A stretch of DNA of 64,000 bases from Bradyrhizobium erythrophlei (GCF_900129505.1 NZ_LT670818.1:7225001-7289000), one strand, 5' to 3'; positions 17,191-26,160 are shown, numbered from the stretch's first letter. Numbers and translations are program-made. Notes: generated by a model from the letters alone, not told the origin.

Positions 17191-17383
17191 CACCCGCCGC
17201 GCCGCCGGCACATTTTTTTTCTCCGTGTCGTGGGCGAGTTGGGCTTCCACTATATTGCCGTCGAAACGCGCCCTCCTCATTGAGCAGGGTCGACGCAGCC
17301 GTGCGCGCAGTGGTCGCCGCCGGGCCAGTATCGCACCCCATGATCCGCAGCGCCTTGTTCAGTGTGTTGACGGACATTGGCAC
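17190..17383 (-). pseudogene. P4-type tyrosine integrase, C-terminal fragment with frameshifts
   Basis: MSVNTLNKALRIMGCDTGP, then TAASTLLNEEGAF, then in another frame FDGNIVEAQLAH, reproduce in order the catalytic-domain segments of P4-like integrases (usual form SxNTLNxALxxMGYDT, HGFRxxASTLLNE, DVIEAQLAH). The Arg/His box between the first two segments is deleted. Such integrases insert into tRNA genes, so this remnant fits with the tRNA-Gly scar at 60354. Confidence 0.75.
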
Positions 17384-17430
17384 GCCATCGTCATTGGACG
17401 TCCAGCAGATCGCGAATCAGCGTCGCGCGA

Positions 17431-18684
17431 TCAGCGCTGTTGGCGTCGGTCTCGCGCCAAGCCGCAACGGAGTCGACCCCGGAAGTCGTCCAGCACGAGG
17501 TAAGTGTCTCGCTCGCATCGTGGGGCACAATGGATGGGGGTTACAATGCATTCCGCAATCTGAATGGACAGATTATTGCCAACATTTCGACGCCGCGGCC
17601 GCGTCCTGCCGAAATACATCAGTTCCCAGATCGCGTGATCTTCGAAGATCTCGGTCCTCGCATCCCCTTCGAATTTCTCGATCGTGACCTTGCCGGTAAA
17701 GCGGTGATAGGCGCCGTCAAAGCTAATCAGCCGGGCGATGATCCGCTTGAGCAGCGGCGCGCGGTCGGTGAAGATCGCTTGCAGGATCGTCTTCTGCCGA
17801 GCGAATGACACGACATAGCGTGTATCGGTATCTTGGTAAGTATAGCGCGTGACATCTCCCACTGGCTTGCCGGTCTTGCCATCGGTCTCGACGCGCTCTG
17901 CATCAAAGGCGACCTTGGTCTCGTCGTCGGCGATGATCTGGCCGTCTTTGGCCAGCATATAGACGATCTGCGTTTCATAGCCGTAGGCGGCGGTGGCGGT
18001 GATATGGGATGCGATGACCGTATAGGGTCCGACGCTGGCACGCGCCCAATACCAGTTGTGCATCAGCGTCTGCATGGGGACGTCGCCCCAATTATGATCG
18101 TGATATCCGCTGCCGGAGACGCGGTGTTCTTCAGGGCCGATCGTGTAGCGGACGCTTGCCCGTCCGTGGGGCACGGAGGGAAGCCACGCAAACAGTTTTT
18201 CTCGCCCCTCAGTACCAAAATAGAGATGACCGGATTTGGGACGCCAGGCGGGGACCTCTCCGGTCAATTCGATGTCGACCGATATCTCCTCGATGGTCGC
18301 GGTGATGTAGTAGCGATGGAGATCTCCGACAAAGCGATTTGCGCCGATCCTGACGTCGCAGCCGGATTTCGATGCGCTGAACAATTCCGGCTTGGTGTCG
18401 AGAAACTTCTCGAAGGTTCGCCCATCCGGCAAAGTGAGGTTGATGGTGATCCGTGGCGCGAGAGGACCGTTGGGGCTGACATTGGGCTTGGTGTAGAACA
18501 CGACAACGACGGTCGCGCCATCATCGAGATGGGCGTCGAAATACCACCATTCGTAGCGGCCCTTTTCCGTGCCGATGCGCTGACCGTCCTCGAACGGCAC
18601 GACAGAGACAGGGTCGATGCCGAGCCGCGCATAATCAGCGAGACGCCCTGCCAGGCGAAAGTGAGGGTTGTTGTCGTTGTCCAT
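17431..18684 (-). CDS. CrtC/hydroxyneurosporene synthase-like lipocalin protein
   Basis: The protein is 417 residues, starting at an ATG after GGAGAGAAGACG. Key segments are GRYEWWYFDAHLDDGATVVVVFYTKP (about residues 42-67), SGSGYHDHNWGDVPMQTLMHNWYWARAS (about 211-238) and TIEKFEGDARTEIFEDHAIWELMYFGR near the end. These are marks of the CrtC/AttH lipocalin-like superfamily, which includes carotenoid 1,2-hydratase. No other carotenoid gene is nearby. The last 45-50 residues look foreign and probably come from the adjoining mobile DNA, so the original stop may be lost. It lies 28 bases after the FAD oxidoreductase gene. Confidence 0.75.
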   Translation of the reverse strand: MDNDNNPHFRLAGRLADYARLGIDPVSVVPFEDGQRIGTEKGRYEWWYFDAHLDDGATVVVVFYTKPNVSPNGPLAPRITINLTLPDGRTFEKFLDTKPELFSASKSGCDVRIGANRFVGDLHRYYITATIEEISVDIELTGEVPAWRPKSGHLYFGTEGREKLFAWLPSVPHGRASVRYTIGPEEHRVSGSGYHDHNWGDVPMQTLMHNWYWARASVGPYTVIASHITATAAYGYETQIVYMLAKDGQIIADDETKVAFDAERVETDGKTGKPVGDVTRYTYQDTDTRYVVSFARQKTILQAIFTDRAPLLKRIIARLISFDGAYHRFTGKVTIEKFEGDARTEIFEDHAIWELMYFGRTRPRRRNVGNNLSIQIAECIVTPIHCAPRCERDTYLVLDDFRGRLRCGLARDRRQQR

Positions 18685-18712
18685 CGTCTTCTCTCCAGTG
18701 GCAGTTGCGGCG

Positions 18713-19819
18713 TCAGGCCGACAGGCCGAGCTGCTTGCGATATTTTGGCACCAGCATGGTTTCCGCCTTCACTTTCCGGTTCAGCCAGGGCGACCGAAGC
18801 GTTCCGACCGGCGGAGCGAAGATGACACCGGCCCGACTGCCCAGGGTGACCGCCATCATGAGGTTTCCGGTCTTGGCCTTGTAAGTCTTGGGCGGCGTTC
18901 GCCCCGATGCTATCGCGCGGATGTTCGCTTCCGCGACGCTGACCTGGCCGGCGATATGCAGCGCCATCTTGTTTTCCTTGAGGTCGGTAATGTCGCCAAG
19001 GGCGAACACATCGTTCTCGCCCTCCATCAAGAGCTGGGGTGTCACACTGACACGCCCCTCGGCATCGAGGCGGTCGGAGAAATGGGCGCGTAGATATTCG
19101 GTATTGGGACGGCCTCCGATGCAGCACAGCATGACGTCATAGGCGATGTGCTTGCCGCTGGCGGTGCGGGCCTCGCCCGGCTCCGCGGTGTAACCGTTCC
19201 GTGGCAATGGGCTCTCGATCCGTTCCCCGGTCAGCAACGTCACCCCGTGCTCGGTCAGGAATCTTGCCGCAACGGCAGAGGCCGAACCTCCTGTCCCAGC
19301 CAAAATGCGCGCCCCGGACTGGACAATGGTCACGGAGCGTCCCGGCCAAGTCTCGACGATCTCGCCGGCCATCTCGACACCCACCGGGCCACCGCCGACG
19401 ATCAGGATGCGCCGCGCAGAGGCGAGCGATGCCTCCAGTCGATAAAAGCTCGCTTTGCGCTCTTCGATTGAGCCGCTGGACGATCGGATGAACGGACCGG
19501 AGAAACGGCTGCCGGTCGCCAGCACGGTGATGTCGGCCGTCACCATCCGTTGGCCGCCGTCATCACCCTCAACGCGCCCGCCAGCGCGGCTTAGCTCGAC
19601 GAGACGCCCGCGGACGTACTGCGCTTTCGGCAGGGCTTCGGCGATCGGCACAATCGCCTTTTCGGCGTAGCTGGGCTCGACTATCAACCGGGGCATCGCC
19701 ATCGGCACTTCGAAATAATCGGTCGGTGCGATCACCGTCACGTCGAAGTCGTCGGCGAGATGGCTCGCCAGCACAGCGCCGGCCATACCGGCTCCGTAAA
19801 TCACTATTTTACTTTTCAT
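18713..19819 (-). CDS. FAD/NAD(P)-dependent oxidoreductase (AIF/FSP1, NDH-2-like)
   Basis: The ATG at 19817-19819 gives 368 residues. The FAD motif IVIYGAGMAGAVLASHL lies at residues 4-20. A second Rossmann motif for NAD(P)H, RILIVGGGPVGVEMAGEI, lies near residue 140. The second FAD contact is NDVFALGDITDLKENKMALHIAGQ. The order matches two-dinucleotide-binding-domain flavoproteins of the AIF2/FSP1 type, which reduce quinones, rather than thioredoxin reductases: no CxxC is seen. The gene is divergent from the LysR gene at 19928 and is followed by the CrtC-like gene. Confidence 0.88.
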   Translation of the reverse strand: MKSKIVIYGAGMAGAVLASHLADDFDVTVIAPTDYFEVPMAMPRLIVEPSYAEKAIVPIAEALPKAQYVRGRLVELSRAGGRVEGDDGGQRMVTADITVLATGSRFSGPFIRSSSGSIEERKASFYRLEASLASARRILIVGGGPVGVEMAGEIVETWPGRSVTIVQSGARILAGTGGSASAVAARFLTEHGVTLLTGERIESPLPRNGYTAEPGEARTASGKHIAYDVMLCCIGGRPNTEYLRAHFSDRLDAEGRVSVTPQLLMEGENDVFALGDITDLKENKMALHIAGQVSVAEANIRAIASGRTPPKTYKAKTGNLMMAVTLGSRAGVIFAPPVGTLRSPWLNRKVKAETMLVPKYRKQLGLSA

Positions 19820-19891
19820 CGTTTGCGCCGCTTTCAAGCGTTGGATCGACCCAATCGCAATCTGGCGTTTTCAGACCCATCGGAATAGACT

Positions 19892-19905
19892 ATATCTTTC
19901 GATAT
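19892..19905. promoter_or_regulatory. AT-rich inverted repeat, candidate LysR site
   Basis: ATATC and GATAT flank TTTC in the 108-base space between the oxidoreductase and LysR genes. An overlapping CGAT-N7-ATCG also fits the T-N11-A pattern of LysR operators. The site lies 23 bases before the LysR ATG, so it could serve autoregulation and control of the divergent pair. Confidence 0.3.
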
Positions 19906-19927
19906 TTATCATCGTACGGCACTATAC

Positions 19928-20830
19928 ATGCTGGATGGCGTTACACTTGATCAGTTCCGCACCTTCGTCGCCGCTGCCGATGAGGGCAGCTTTTCGGCGG
20001 CTGGCCGCCGCCTCGGGCGAGCGCAATCCGTGGTCAGCCAGACGCTGGCCAATATGGAAGGGCAGTTGGGCATCAAGCTCTTCGACAGGAGCGGACGGAT
20101 ACCGGTTCTGACCGAATCCGGACGCGCGCTCTTAGCCGATGCGCGTGCGGTCACGGGCACAGTCGACACGTTCAAGGCCCGGGCGCGCGGACTGGCCGGG
20201 GGCCTGGAGGCCGAGCTCCCGGTCGTCGTCGACGTCATGCTGCCCACGCCCGTCCTGACGCATGCAGTGGCCGAATTCTCGCTGCGCTTTCCAGACGTTC
20301 CCCTGCGCCTCTACGTTGAAGCGCTTGGCGCGGTTCTCAAAATGGTACTCGAAGGGACTTGCGCGTTCGGGATCGTCGGCACGTTGCCCGATGTGCCTGA
20401 AGATGTCATTCGCGAGCATTTGATGGAGGTGCAGATCGTGCCGGTCGCCTCGCCGTCCCATCCGCTCGGCCTTCATCCCACGCCGCTAACGATCAATGAT
20501 CTGGCGGCACATGTTCAACTCGTCCTGACCGATCGCTCCAGCCTATCGAACGGAACGGAGATCGGCGTCGTGTCGACGAAACCGTGGCGGCTGGCAGATT
20601 TGGGAGCAAAGCACGCCTTCCTTAGGGCGGGCATGGGTTGGGGAGGCATGCCACTTCACCTTGTCCAAACCGACATTGACGCCGGCACGCTGGTTGTCCT
20701 CGACGTCGTCGAAATGCCGAAAAGAGGCGCATGGGTGGCGTTGTCCGCCGTATTCAAGGCGGACGCACCGCCTGGCCCGGCCGGGCGATGGTTGATCGAA
20801 CGAATCAAGGCGAGGGCTGAAAAGGAATGA
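19928..20830 (+). CDS. LysR-family transcriptional regulator
   Basis: The 300-residue protein has the N-terminal winged helix VTLDQFRTFVAAADEGSFSAAGRRLGRAQSVVSQTLANMEGQLGIKLFDRSGR (residues 4-56, with helix-turn-helix around 20-40). It is followed by a periplasmic-binding-like effector domain (PVVVDVMLPTPVLTHAV; LGLHPTPLTINDLAAHVQLVL). It is divergent from the FAD oxidoreductase/CrtC-like pair, its most likely target. The effector is unknown. Confidence 0.93.
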   Translation: MLDGVTLDQFRTFVAAADEGSFSAAGRRLGRAQSVVSQTLANMEGQLGIKLFDRSGRIPVLTESGRALLADARAVTGTVDTFKARARGLAGGLEAELPVVVDVMLPTPVLTHAVAEFSLRFPDVPLRLYVEALGAVLKMVLEGTCAFGIVGTLPDVPEDVIREHLMEVQIVPVASPSHPLGLHPTPLTINDLAAHVQLVLTDRSSLSNGTEIGVVSTKPWRLADLGAKHAFLRAGMGWGGMPLHLVQTDIDAGTLVVLDVVEMPKRGAWVALSAVFKADAPPGPAGRWLIERIKARAEKE

Positions 20831-21068
20831 CGCGGCGTCATTTGCAGTCGAACGTCGAGAGGGGCAACGCAGCGCAATCGGGCATCTCAAGGTCCGGCGG
20901 CTGGCAATTACAGCGTCAGCAATAGTGCCGGTTCGCAAAATGGCGTGGCTGTGGGGATAGCAGAGCAAGAGAACTTGCGTACGGCGGAATGATGCGGCGA
21001 CACCTCTCCGTCTTGAAGAACATACCAGCGCCGACGCGGATAAAAGTGTCGTCCCTAAACGTAGCCGG

Positions 21069-22382
21069 TCAATTTAACCTGGCCATTTCTGCTGGAGATT
21101 GCCTGAACCCCAATACTAGCGTCAGCATGGTTCCTGCCGCAGTTAAAAGCGCGAGAGGCAAAAGGCCAAGCGCATAACTGCCAGTAGCTTCTTTGATAAC
21201 CCCCAGTGAGTACGTCCCAACGAAACCGCCGAGGTTGCCGATCGCGTTGATCTGAGCGATCCCGACCGCGGCCGCGCTGGTCGACATCCATTCCGTCGAA
21301 AGCGCCCAGAAAGGCCCCTTGATTGCGTAGGTTCCGACAATCGCCACAAAGAGAATAGCAACCGTTGGCAGGAGAGACTGGGCGGTAAACGCTAACAGCA
21401 GACTGAGCGACGTTGCCGCCAAAGGAATTGCAAGGTGCCAGACGCGCTCTCCTGTCCGATCCGAGTGCTTAGCCCACAACACCATCAGGACGGCGGCAAC
21501 ACCGAATGGAGCCGAATTCAGAAGACCCGTTTCCATATTTGAGAGACCGAAGGATTTCAGGATCTGCGGCTGCCAAATGGATAGGCATGCGCTTGCCCCG
21601 GTGCTTCCGGCAAAGATCAGTCCGGCGGCAAGTACATGCTTGTCGATCAGCACCCTCCAGGTAGAGCGCCGGCTTGAGCTTCGACCGCCATCCCGTTCGC
21701 GTTTAATGCGATCGGTAAGCCACCGGCGTTGTTCCGCAGTGAGCCACTTGGCTTGAAGCGGGGTGTCGGGCAAAACAAAAAACGCCAATCCTCCAAGAAG
21801 GATCGCGGGAGCGGCCTCTACGATGGACATCCATTGCCAACCGTGGAGGCCAAGCCAGCCATCGAGCCGGAGCAGAGCAGCGGAGATCGGCGAGCCGATG
21901 AAGCTCGCGGCGGGCACAGAAACCATGAAAAGCGCCACCACGCGCGCGCGGTACGATTTGGGAAACCAAAACGTCAAATAGAGCAGCACGCCGGGATAAA
22001 AGCCTGCCTCGGCGGCTCCCAACAAGAACCGCACCAGATAAAAAGAATAAGGGCCCACGACGAGAGCCGTTGCGGCCGAGACCAACCCCCAGGTGATCAT
22101 AATGCGAGCGATCCAAAGACGCGCTCCAACCTTCTCAAGGACAAGATTGCTCGGTACTTCAAATATAAAGTAAGTGACGAAGAAAAGACCGCTACCCAAA
22201 CCGAACATGGACGCCGTGAGGCCGACGTCCTTGTTCATCTGCAAGGCGGCAAAGCCGACGTTCACGCGGTCGATGAAAGAGACGAGATAGCACGCCATCA
22301 AAAACGGAAGCAGGCGACGCGTTACGCGCCTCATCGTCGCCCTCTCGAGGTCAGAGGGCATACCATCATTCGTCATCGCCAT
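21069..22382 (-). CDS. MFS transporter, anion:cation symporter (ACS) type
   Basis: The ATG at 22380-22382 is preceded by CGGAGAAAAGAC and gives 437 residues; a TTG at 22406 is less likely. Twelve membrane helices are apparent. The features are those of the ACS family (phthalate, tartrate and hexuronate carriers): FLMACYLVSFIDRVNVGFAALQMNKDVGL at the start, YFIFEVPSNLVLEKVGARLWIARIMITWG, and RFLLGAAEAGFYPGVLLYLTFWFP. It is the third gene of an operon after the aspartate dehydrogenase-like and RraA-like genes (53 bases after the latter), so it probably imports their organic acid or amino acid substrate. Confidence 0.92.
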   Translation of the reverse strand: MAMTNDGMPSDLERATMRRVTRRLLPFLMACYLVSFIDRVNVGFAALQMNKDVGLTASMFGLGSGLFFVTYFIFEVPSNLVLEKVGARLWIARIMITWGLVSAATALVVGPYSFYLVRFLLGAAEAGFYPGVLLYLTFWFPKSYRARVVALFMVSVPAASFIGSPISAALLRLDGWLGLHGWQWMSIVEAAPAILLGGLAFFVLPDTPLQAKWLTAEQRRWLTDRIKRERDGGRSSSRRSTWRVLIDKHVLAAGLIFAGSTGASACLSIWQPQILKSFGLSNMETGLLNSAPFGVAAVLMVLWAKHSDRTGERVWHLAIPLAATSLSLLLAFTAQSLLPTVAILFVAIVGTYAIKGPFWALSTEWMSTSAAAVGIAQINAIGNLGGFVGTYSLGVIKEATGSYALGLLPLALLTAAGTMLTLVLGFRQSPAEMARLN

Positions 22383-22435
22383 GTCTTTTCTCCGAAAGAC
22401 GCACAAACAGTTGTTTCGGACGTGCTCGAGCTCAA

Positions 22436-23125
22436 CTAGACGTGCCCGTATTTTGCGAGCGCTTCTGCGAGTGTGAGCCCTTCGGAGAGTTGTGTTCGGA
22501 TCGCGGCCTCGGTCGCAGTGAGGCGCTCTGATTCAGCGAGCACCTGTTCGACAAGTGGTGCAGGGATGACAATCGCTCCATCGTCGTCGCCAAGAATGAA
22601 GTCTCCCGGCTTGACCGACACAAAATTGGACGTCGCGCCGCGCAACACAACCGGAACTTGCCAGGCGTTTACCTTCCAGCGACCAATGGACTGAACCGGC
22701 GTGCGGTATCTCGCGAAAACCGGAAATCCGTGCTGACCGATCCACCTCACGTCGCGAATACCACCGTCAAGCACCGCTCCGACGCAGCCACGCTCTTTCA
22801 TCCCGAGCGCGATCAGCTCGCCGAAATAGCAGATGCCCTCGCCATCGCCGGACCAGACCGAGATCTCACCCGCAGACAATCCCTGACATGCCTGCATCTT
22901 GTCGTCGTCTCCGCCGAGCGGGAACGCTGTCATCTGCCCGCGAATTGTGTAGGCCCAGCCAGCCAGTTTGATTCCGTCGCGTCGGATCGGGAACGGTGCG
23001 AAATCCGAACTCAGACCCTGGTCCAGGTAGTCGAGGGTGTCGAGGACATCGGCAACGTTCGATGTATCGACTGCCAGGTATCGTTGCCGAATCTCGTCCT
23101 TGTTCGCCTGTTTCATGTCATTCAT
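22436..23125 (-). CDS. RraA-family aldolase/decarboxylase-like protein
   Basis: The start at the ATG at 23123-23125 gives 229 residues; an ATG at 23116 is also possible. The fold is marked by TSNVADVLDTLDYLDQGL, IKLAGWAYTIRGQM, GMKERGCVGAVLDGGIRDVRWIGQHGFPVFAR (containing the conserved G-G-x-x-R-D that binds metal-substrate) and PGDFILGDDDGAIVIPAPLVEQVL. Family members include the RNase E inhibitor RraA and 4-hydroxy-4-methyl-2-oxoglutarate/oxaloacetate aldolases. Its setting between a dehydrogenase and a transporter favours a catabolic aldolase or oxaloacetate decarboxylase. Confidence 0.88.
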   Translation of the reverse strand: MNDMKQANKDEIRQRYLAVDTSNVADVLDTLDYLDQGLSSDFAPFPIRRDGIKLAGWAYTIRGQMTAFPLGGDDDKMQACQGLSAGEISVWSGDGEGICYFGELIALGMKERGCVGAVLDGGIRDVRWIGQHGFPVFARYRTPVQSIGRWKVNAWQVPVVLRGATSNFVSVKPGDFILGDDDGAIVIPAPLVEQVLAESERLTATEAAIRTQLSEGLTLAEALAKYGHV

Positions 23126-23154
23126 GATCTCGTTGCTGAGCCGCAAGATTGGTC

Positions 23155-24006
23155 TCAGGAGCCCACTCGTAGGGGAGCCTTGAGCTTCCGAAGATAAGAG
23201 ATCACCGAGAGTGCCGTGATGCGGCCTGTTTTGGGGTTTGTGTCAGTCGGCACGTTCTCGATTGACATCGAGAAACTGGCGGAGTCGGCCTCGACCTCTA
23301 TGCGGTGGGTATTCCGCTCGAGAGCCGGGTCGGCCCAGATCTCGAGCACGGTCCTGTCTGCGCCAATCCCGGCAAGGGACAGCGCTACCGCGACGTTCAG
23401 ATTTGCTGGAAAACCCTTAGCGGCCTCACGAGGTGTACCGCGAAAGATAAGCCGGGCTTCACGGATATCAGCAATCTCTATGTTATGCTCCACCAGATAG
23501 GGGGCTCCAAGGAGGCCCCGCACCGGCTTGCGGGTGACCATGCGAACAGAGCGGATTGTCCCTTCCGCGGCAGCAGCCACGGCATCGAGGCCGATAAGGG
23601 CCCCCGTTGGAACGACGATTTGACCGCCATTCACCCGCGCCAAATCGATGAGATCCTCGTTGTCGAGAAGCGCACCGGAGCTTAGAACGATAGCTGTTTT
23701 ACCCGCTTCCAGAAATGGTTCGACAATGCTCCGAAGATGATGAGCCGGCGCGCACTCCACCACCAAGTCTGCATGCGCTTCGAGGGCACCAAGCGACGCA
23801 ACGATCGCTGGCGGAAAGCTTAAGGTCGAAAGCTCCCGTGTCGCCTTCTCAACGTCCCGAACCGCTACGGCGGCAAGGATGCAGCCCTCGATGGCGCCCC
23901 GGTCAAGGGCCTGGGCTATCGTCCAACCGACAGTCCCCAGGCCTGCAAGAGCAACACGCTGCGGCTGGGGCTCTTTCTTCTGAACTTGGTGAGATATGTC
24001 AGTCAT
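23155..24006 (-). CDS. Aspartate dehydrogenase-like NAD(P)-dependent oxidoreductase
   Basis: The protein is 283 residues. The Rossmann motif RVALAGLGTVGWTIAQAL lies near residues 17-34. It is followed by the aspartate dehydrogenase/NadX pattern: HADLVVECAPAHHLRSIVEPFLEAGKTAIVLSSGALLD, IVVPTGALIGLDAVAAAAEG, and FPANLNVAVALSLAGIGADRTVLEIWADPALERNTHRIEVEADS. Such enzymes interconvert L-aspartate with iminosuccinate or oxaloacetate using NAD(P). No NadA/NadC genes accompany it, so NAD biosynthesis is unlikely. It is the first gene of the operon with the RraA-like and MFS genes and is divergent from the LysR gene at 24175. Confidence 0.88.
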   Translation of the reverse strand: MTDISHQVQKKEPQPQRVALAGLGTVGWTIAQALDRGAIEGCILAAVAVRDVEKATRELSTLSFPPAIVASLGALEAHADLVVECAPAHHLRSIVEPFLEAGKTAIVLSSGALLDNEDLIDLARVNGGQIVVPTGALIGLDAVAAAAEGTIRSVRMVTRKPVRGLLGAPYLVEHNIEIADIREARLIFRGTPREAAKGFPANLNVAVALSLAGIGADRTVLEIWADPALERNTHRIEVEADSASFSMSIENVPTDTNPKTGRITALSVISYLRKLKAPLRVGS

Positions 24007-24174
24007 TGGCTTCTTGTTCGACTGTTGAGTAAACCTTGAGCAATCCTTTGAGGAAAGTCAGAGAGCTGGACAAACTATATATTGGCTCGGTTAGCATGAG
24101 CCGGTATCATGCATGACAATTGCTGGTGGAATTGCGCCGCGTTAGGAAAATCCTGCCGGCCTCAGATTGAACTC

Positions 24175-25167
24175 ATGCCGAAGCGACGACTTCCGAACCT
24201 CTCCACGCTACCGGGCTTTGAGGCAGCGGCGCGCCACCTGTCCTTCACGCTTGCGGCAGCCGAATTGCATCTCACGCAGGGTGCGATAAGCCGCCAGGTA
24301 CGAGACCTTGAGCTCTTTCTGGGCCGCCAGTTATTCCGCCGCTTCACACGCCGCATCGAGCTGACCGAAGACGGCGTGGCCTATGCTCGCGTCACGCGCG
24401 ACATCCTTGCTGAACTCGAAAGAGCGACGGCACGGTTCGGAGATCGCGCGCCGTCGTCCCGCAAAATCGTCGTATCAATCCTGCCCACGCTCGCCTCACT
24501 CTGGCTCATGCCTCGGCTACACCTTTTCGCCCAGAGTCATCGCGAAATAGAGGTCCGGGTGGTGACCTCAATTGAACCGGTCGATCTCATGTCTGGAGCT
24601 GTGGACGTCGCAGTCCGTGTCGGATCGCTTCCCGGCCAGAATTGTACGCCCTTGCAGCCGCGAATCGACCTGAAGATGGTGAATGACTGGACCGATGTGC
24701 AAGCCTTTGAGTTGTTTCCCGACATTCTATGTCCGGTCTGCTCGCCGATCCTGCTCGCAGGCCAGTCGATCGATGATGTCCGAAGTCTGCTACGCTTGCC
24801 GCTCATCCATACCTCGACGCGCCGTTTCGCATGGCCGGACTGGTTAGCCGCCAACGGTGTCCCGAACGTCGACACTCTCCCGGGTTCGGATGCAATTGAG
24901 TTCGGCCACTTCTTTATGTCCCTTGAGGCCGCTAGAAAAGGTCAAGGTGTCGCCATTGTCCCTGACATTATGCTGGCTCACTATGAGGGTCGGCGCGACC
25001 TTGTTTCGGTCGCTCCGGCCGTGATAGCGAGCGCCGGGACATACTGCTTGCTCGTGCGCAAGTCCCGCTCGGAAGACCCGGAAATCAGGGCATTTCGATC
25101 CTGGGTGATTGCTCAATCCGTCGACGCGAGAAGTCCACTGATCTTGGACCGGTCCCCGCGCCCCTAG
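24175..25167 (+). CDS. LysR-family regulator, GcvA-like
   Basis: The likely start is the ATG at 24175 (330 residues); a frame extension to 24109 lacks homology. The winged helix reads LPNLSTLPGFEAAARHLSFTLAAAELHLTQGAISRQVRDLELFLGRQLFRRFTRRIELTEDG, the GcvA pattern. The effector domain follows with FPDILCPVCSPILL and the GQGVAIVPDIML segment. Only 168 bases separate it from the divergent aspartate dehydrogenase-like operon, its probable target. Confidence 0.93.
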   Translation: MPKRRLPNLSTLPGFEAAARHLSFTLAAAELHLTQGAISRQVRDLELFLGRQLFRRFTRRIELTEDGVAYARVTRDILAELERATARFGDRAPSSRKIVVSILPTLASLWLMPRLHLFAQSHREIEVRVVTSIEPVDLMSGAVDVAVRVGSLPGQNCTPLQPRIDLKMVNDWTDVQAFELFPDILCPVCSPILLAGQSIDDVRSLLRLPLIHTSTRRFAWPDWLAANGVPNVDTLPGSDAIEFGHFFMSLEAARKGQGVAIVPDIMLAHYEGRRDLVSVAPAVIASAGTYCLLVRKSRSEDPEIRAFRSWVIAQSVDARSPLILDRSPRP

Positions 25168-25353
25168 CGACGCGACGGAACCATACAGCGAACGTTGCCG
25201 ATGTCGCGGGTCTGGGGACTATCGGTTGGACGCGCGCCTTGGATCGTTCCAGGTACATGCATGATGCTAGCTCATGCTAACCGGGCCAATATATAATTTG
25301 TCGGGCTCTCCACTTTCCCCAAGGTTCTGTCCCCCAGGTATGGAGAAGATCGC

Positions 25354-26160
25354 ATGATCGGGAAGACAACCCGTCGCGAAGCGCTGACTGTAGCCGCTGC
25401 GGCGCTCGGAGCTGCAGCACTCGCCAACGGCACGCAGCCTGCAAGCGCGCAAACAACGCCCAAGACATTTGTGCTCGTCCACGGCTCATGGCATGGCGGC
25501 TGGTGCTGGCGGCGCGTCGCCGACCGCCTCGAAAAGCAGGGCCACAAGGTCTTCGCGCCAACATTGACGGGACTGGGCGAGCGCGCTCACTTGATCAGCG
25601 CGCAAGTTGACATCAACACGCACGTCACCGACATCGTCAGCGTCATCAAGTTCGAGAACCTCGATAATATCGTTCTGGTGGGCCACTCATATGCTGGTCT
25701 GATCATCACGGGCGTGGCCGAGCAAATCGGTTCCGCGATCTCGTCGATCGTCTATCTCGATGCGTTCCTGCCGAACGATGGCGATACGCTCGTGAACTCT
25801 TCGCCCGAGACAGTAAGAGCCGCAACGTTGGCTGCGCGCGATAGAGGCGATATTTCGCGCCCCTTCCCTCCCGCCTCCGTTTTCGGCGTGAACGAGAAGG
25901 ACCAGGCCTGGGTCAACTCCAAGCTGACGCCCCACCCTTTGGGGACGTCCTTTACGCCCATCAAGATGACTGGCGCTCGCGAGAAGATTGCCAAGAAAAC
26001 CTTCATTCGCCTCACAGGCTATCAGTCGCCGTTTTTCGACAAGGCTTTGGCGCAATGCCGGGGCGACAAAACCTGGCGGACGTTCGAAATCGCAACGGGT
26101 CACGACATCATGGTCAACATGCCGGACGAACTGACGAACCTGATTCTTGAGGCGGCGTGA
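25354..26160 (+). CDS. Tat-exported alpha/beta hydrolase (EstC/salicylate esterase-like)
   Basis: The 268-residue protein follows a GGAGAAGATCGC ribosome site. A twin-arginine signal (TTRREALTVAAAALGAAAL, then ASAQ) covers residues 1-33. The hydrolase has the oxyanion region VLVHGSWHGGWCW, FAPTLTGLGERAHL, the nucleophile GHSYAG (Ser about residue 112) and a catalytic His in ATGHDIMVNMPDELTNLI. The LTGLGERAHL segment is typical of the EstC, methyl-salicylate esterase and hydroxynitrile lyase group. It probably acts in the periplasm on small esters or amides. It stands alone, between a LysR gene and IS debris. Confidence 0.9.
   Translation: MIGKTTRREALTVAAAALGAAALANGTQPASAQTTPKTFVLVHGSWHGGWCWRRVADRLEKQGHKVFAPTLTGLGERAHLISAQVDINTHVTDIVSVIKFENLDNIVLVGHSYAGLIITGVAEQIGSAISSIVYLDAFLPNDGDTLVNSSPETVRAATLAARDRGDISRPFPPASVFGVNEKDQAWVNSKLTPHPLGTSFTPIKMTGAREKIAKKTFIRLTGYQSPFFDKALAQCRGDKTWRTFEIATGHDIMVNMPDELTNLILEAA

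Noticed and set aside
17833..18825. Plus-strand frame of 330 codons
   Set aside because: It is antisense to the CrtC-like gene, which has clear family motifs.
21729..22439. Plus-strand frame of 236 codons over the MFS gene
   Set aside because: It is hydrophilic and repetitive in composition, antisense to a clear 12-helix transporter.
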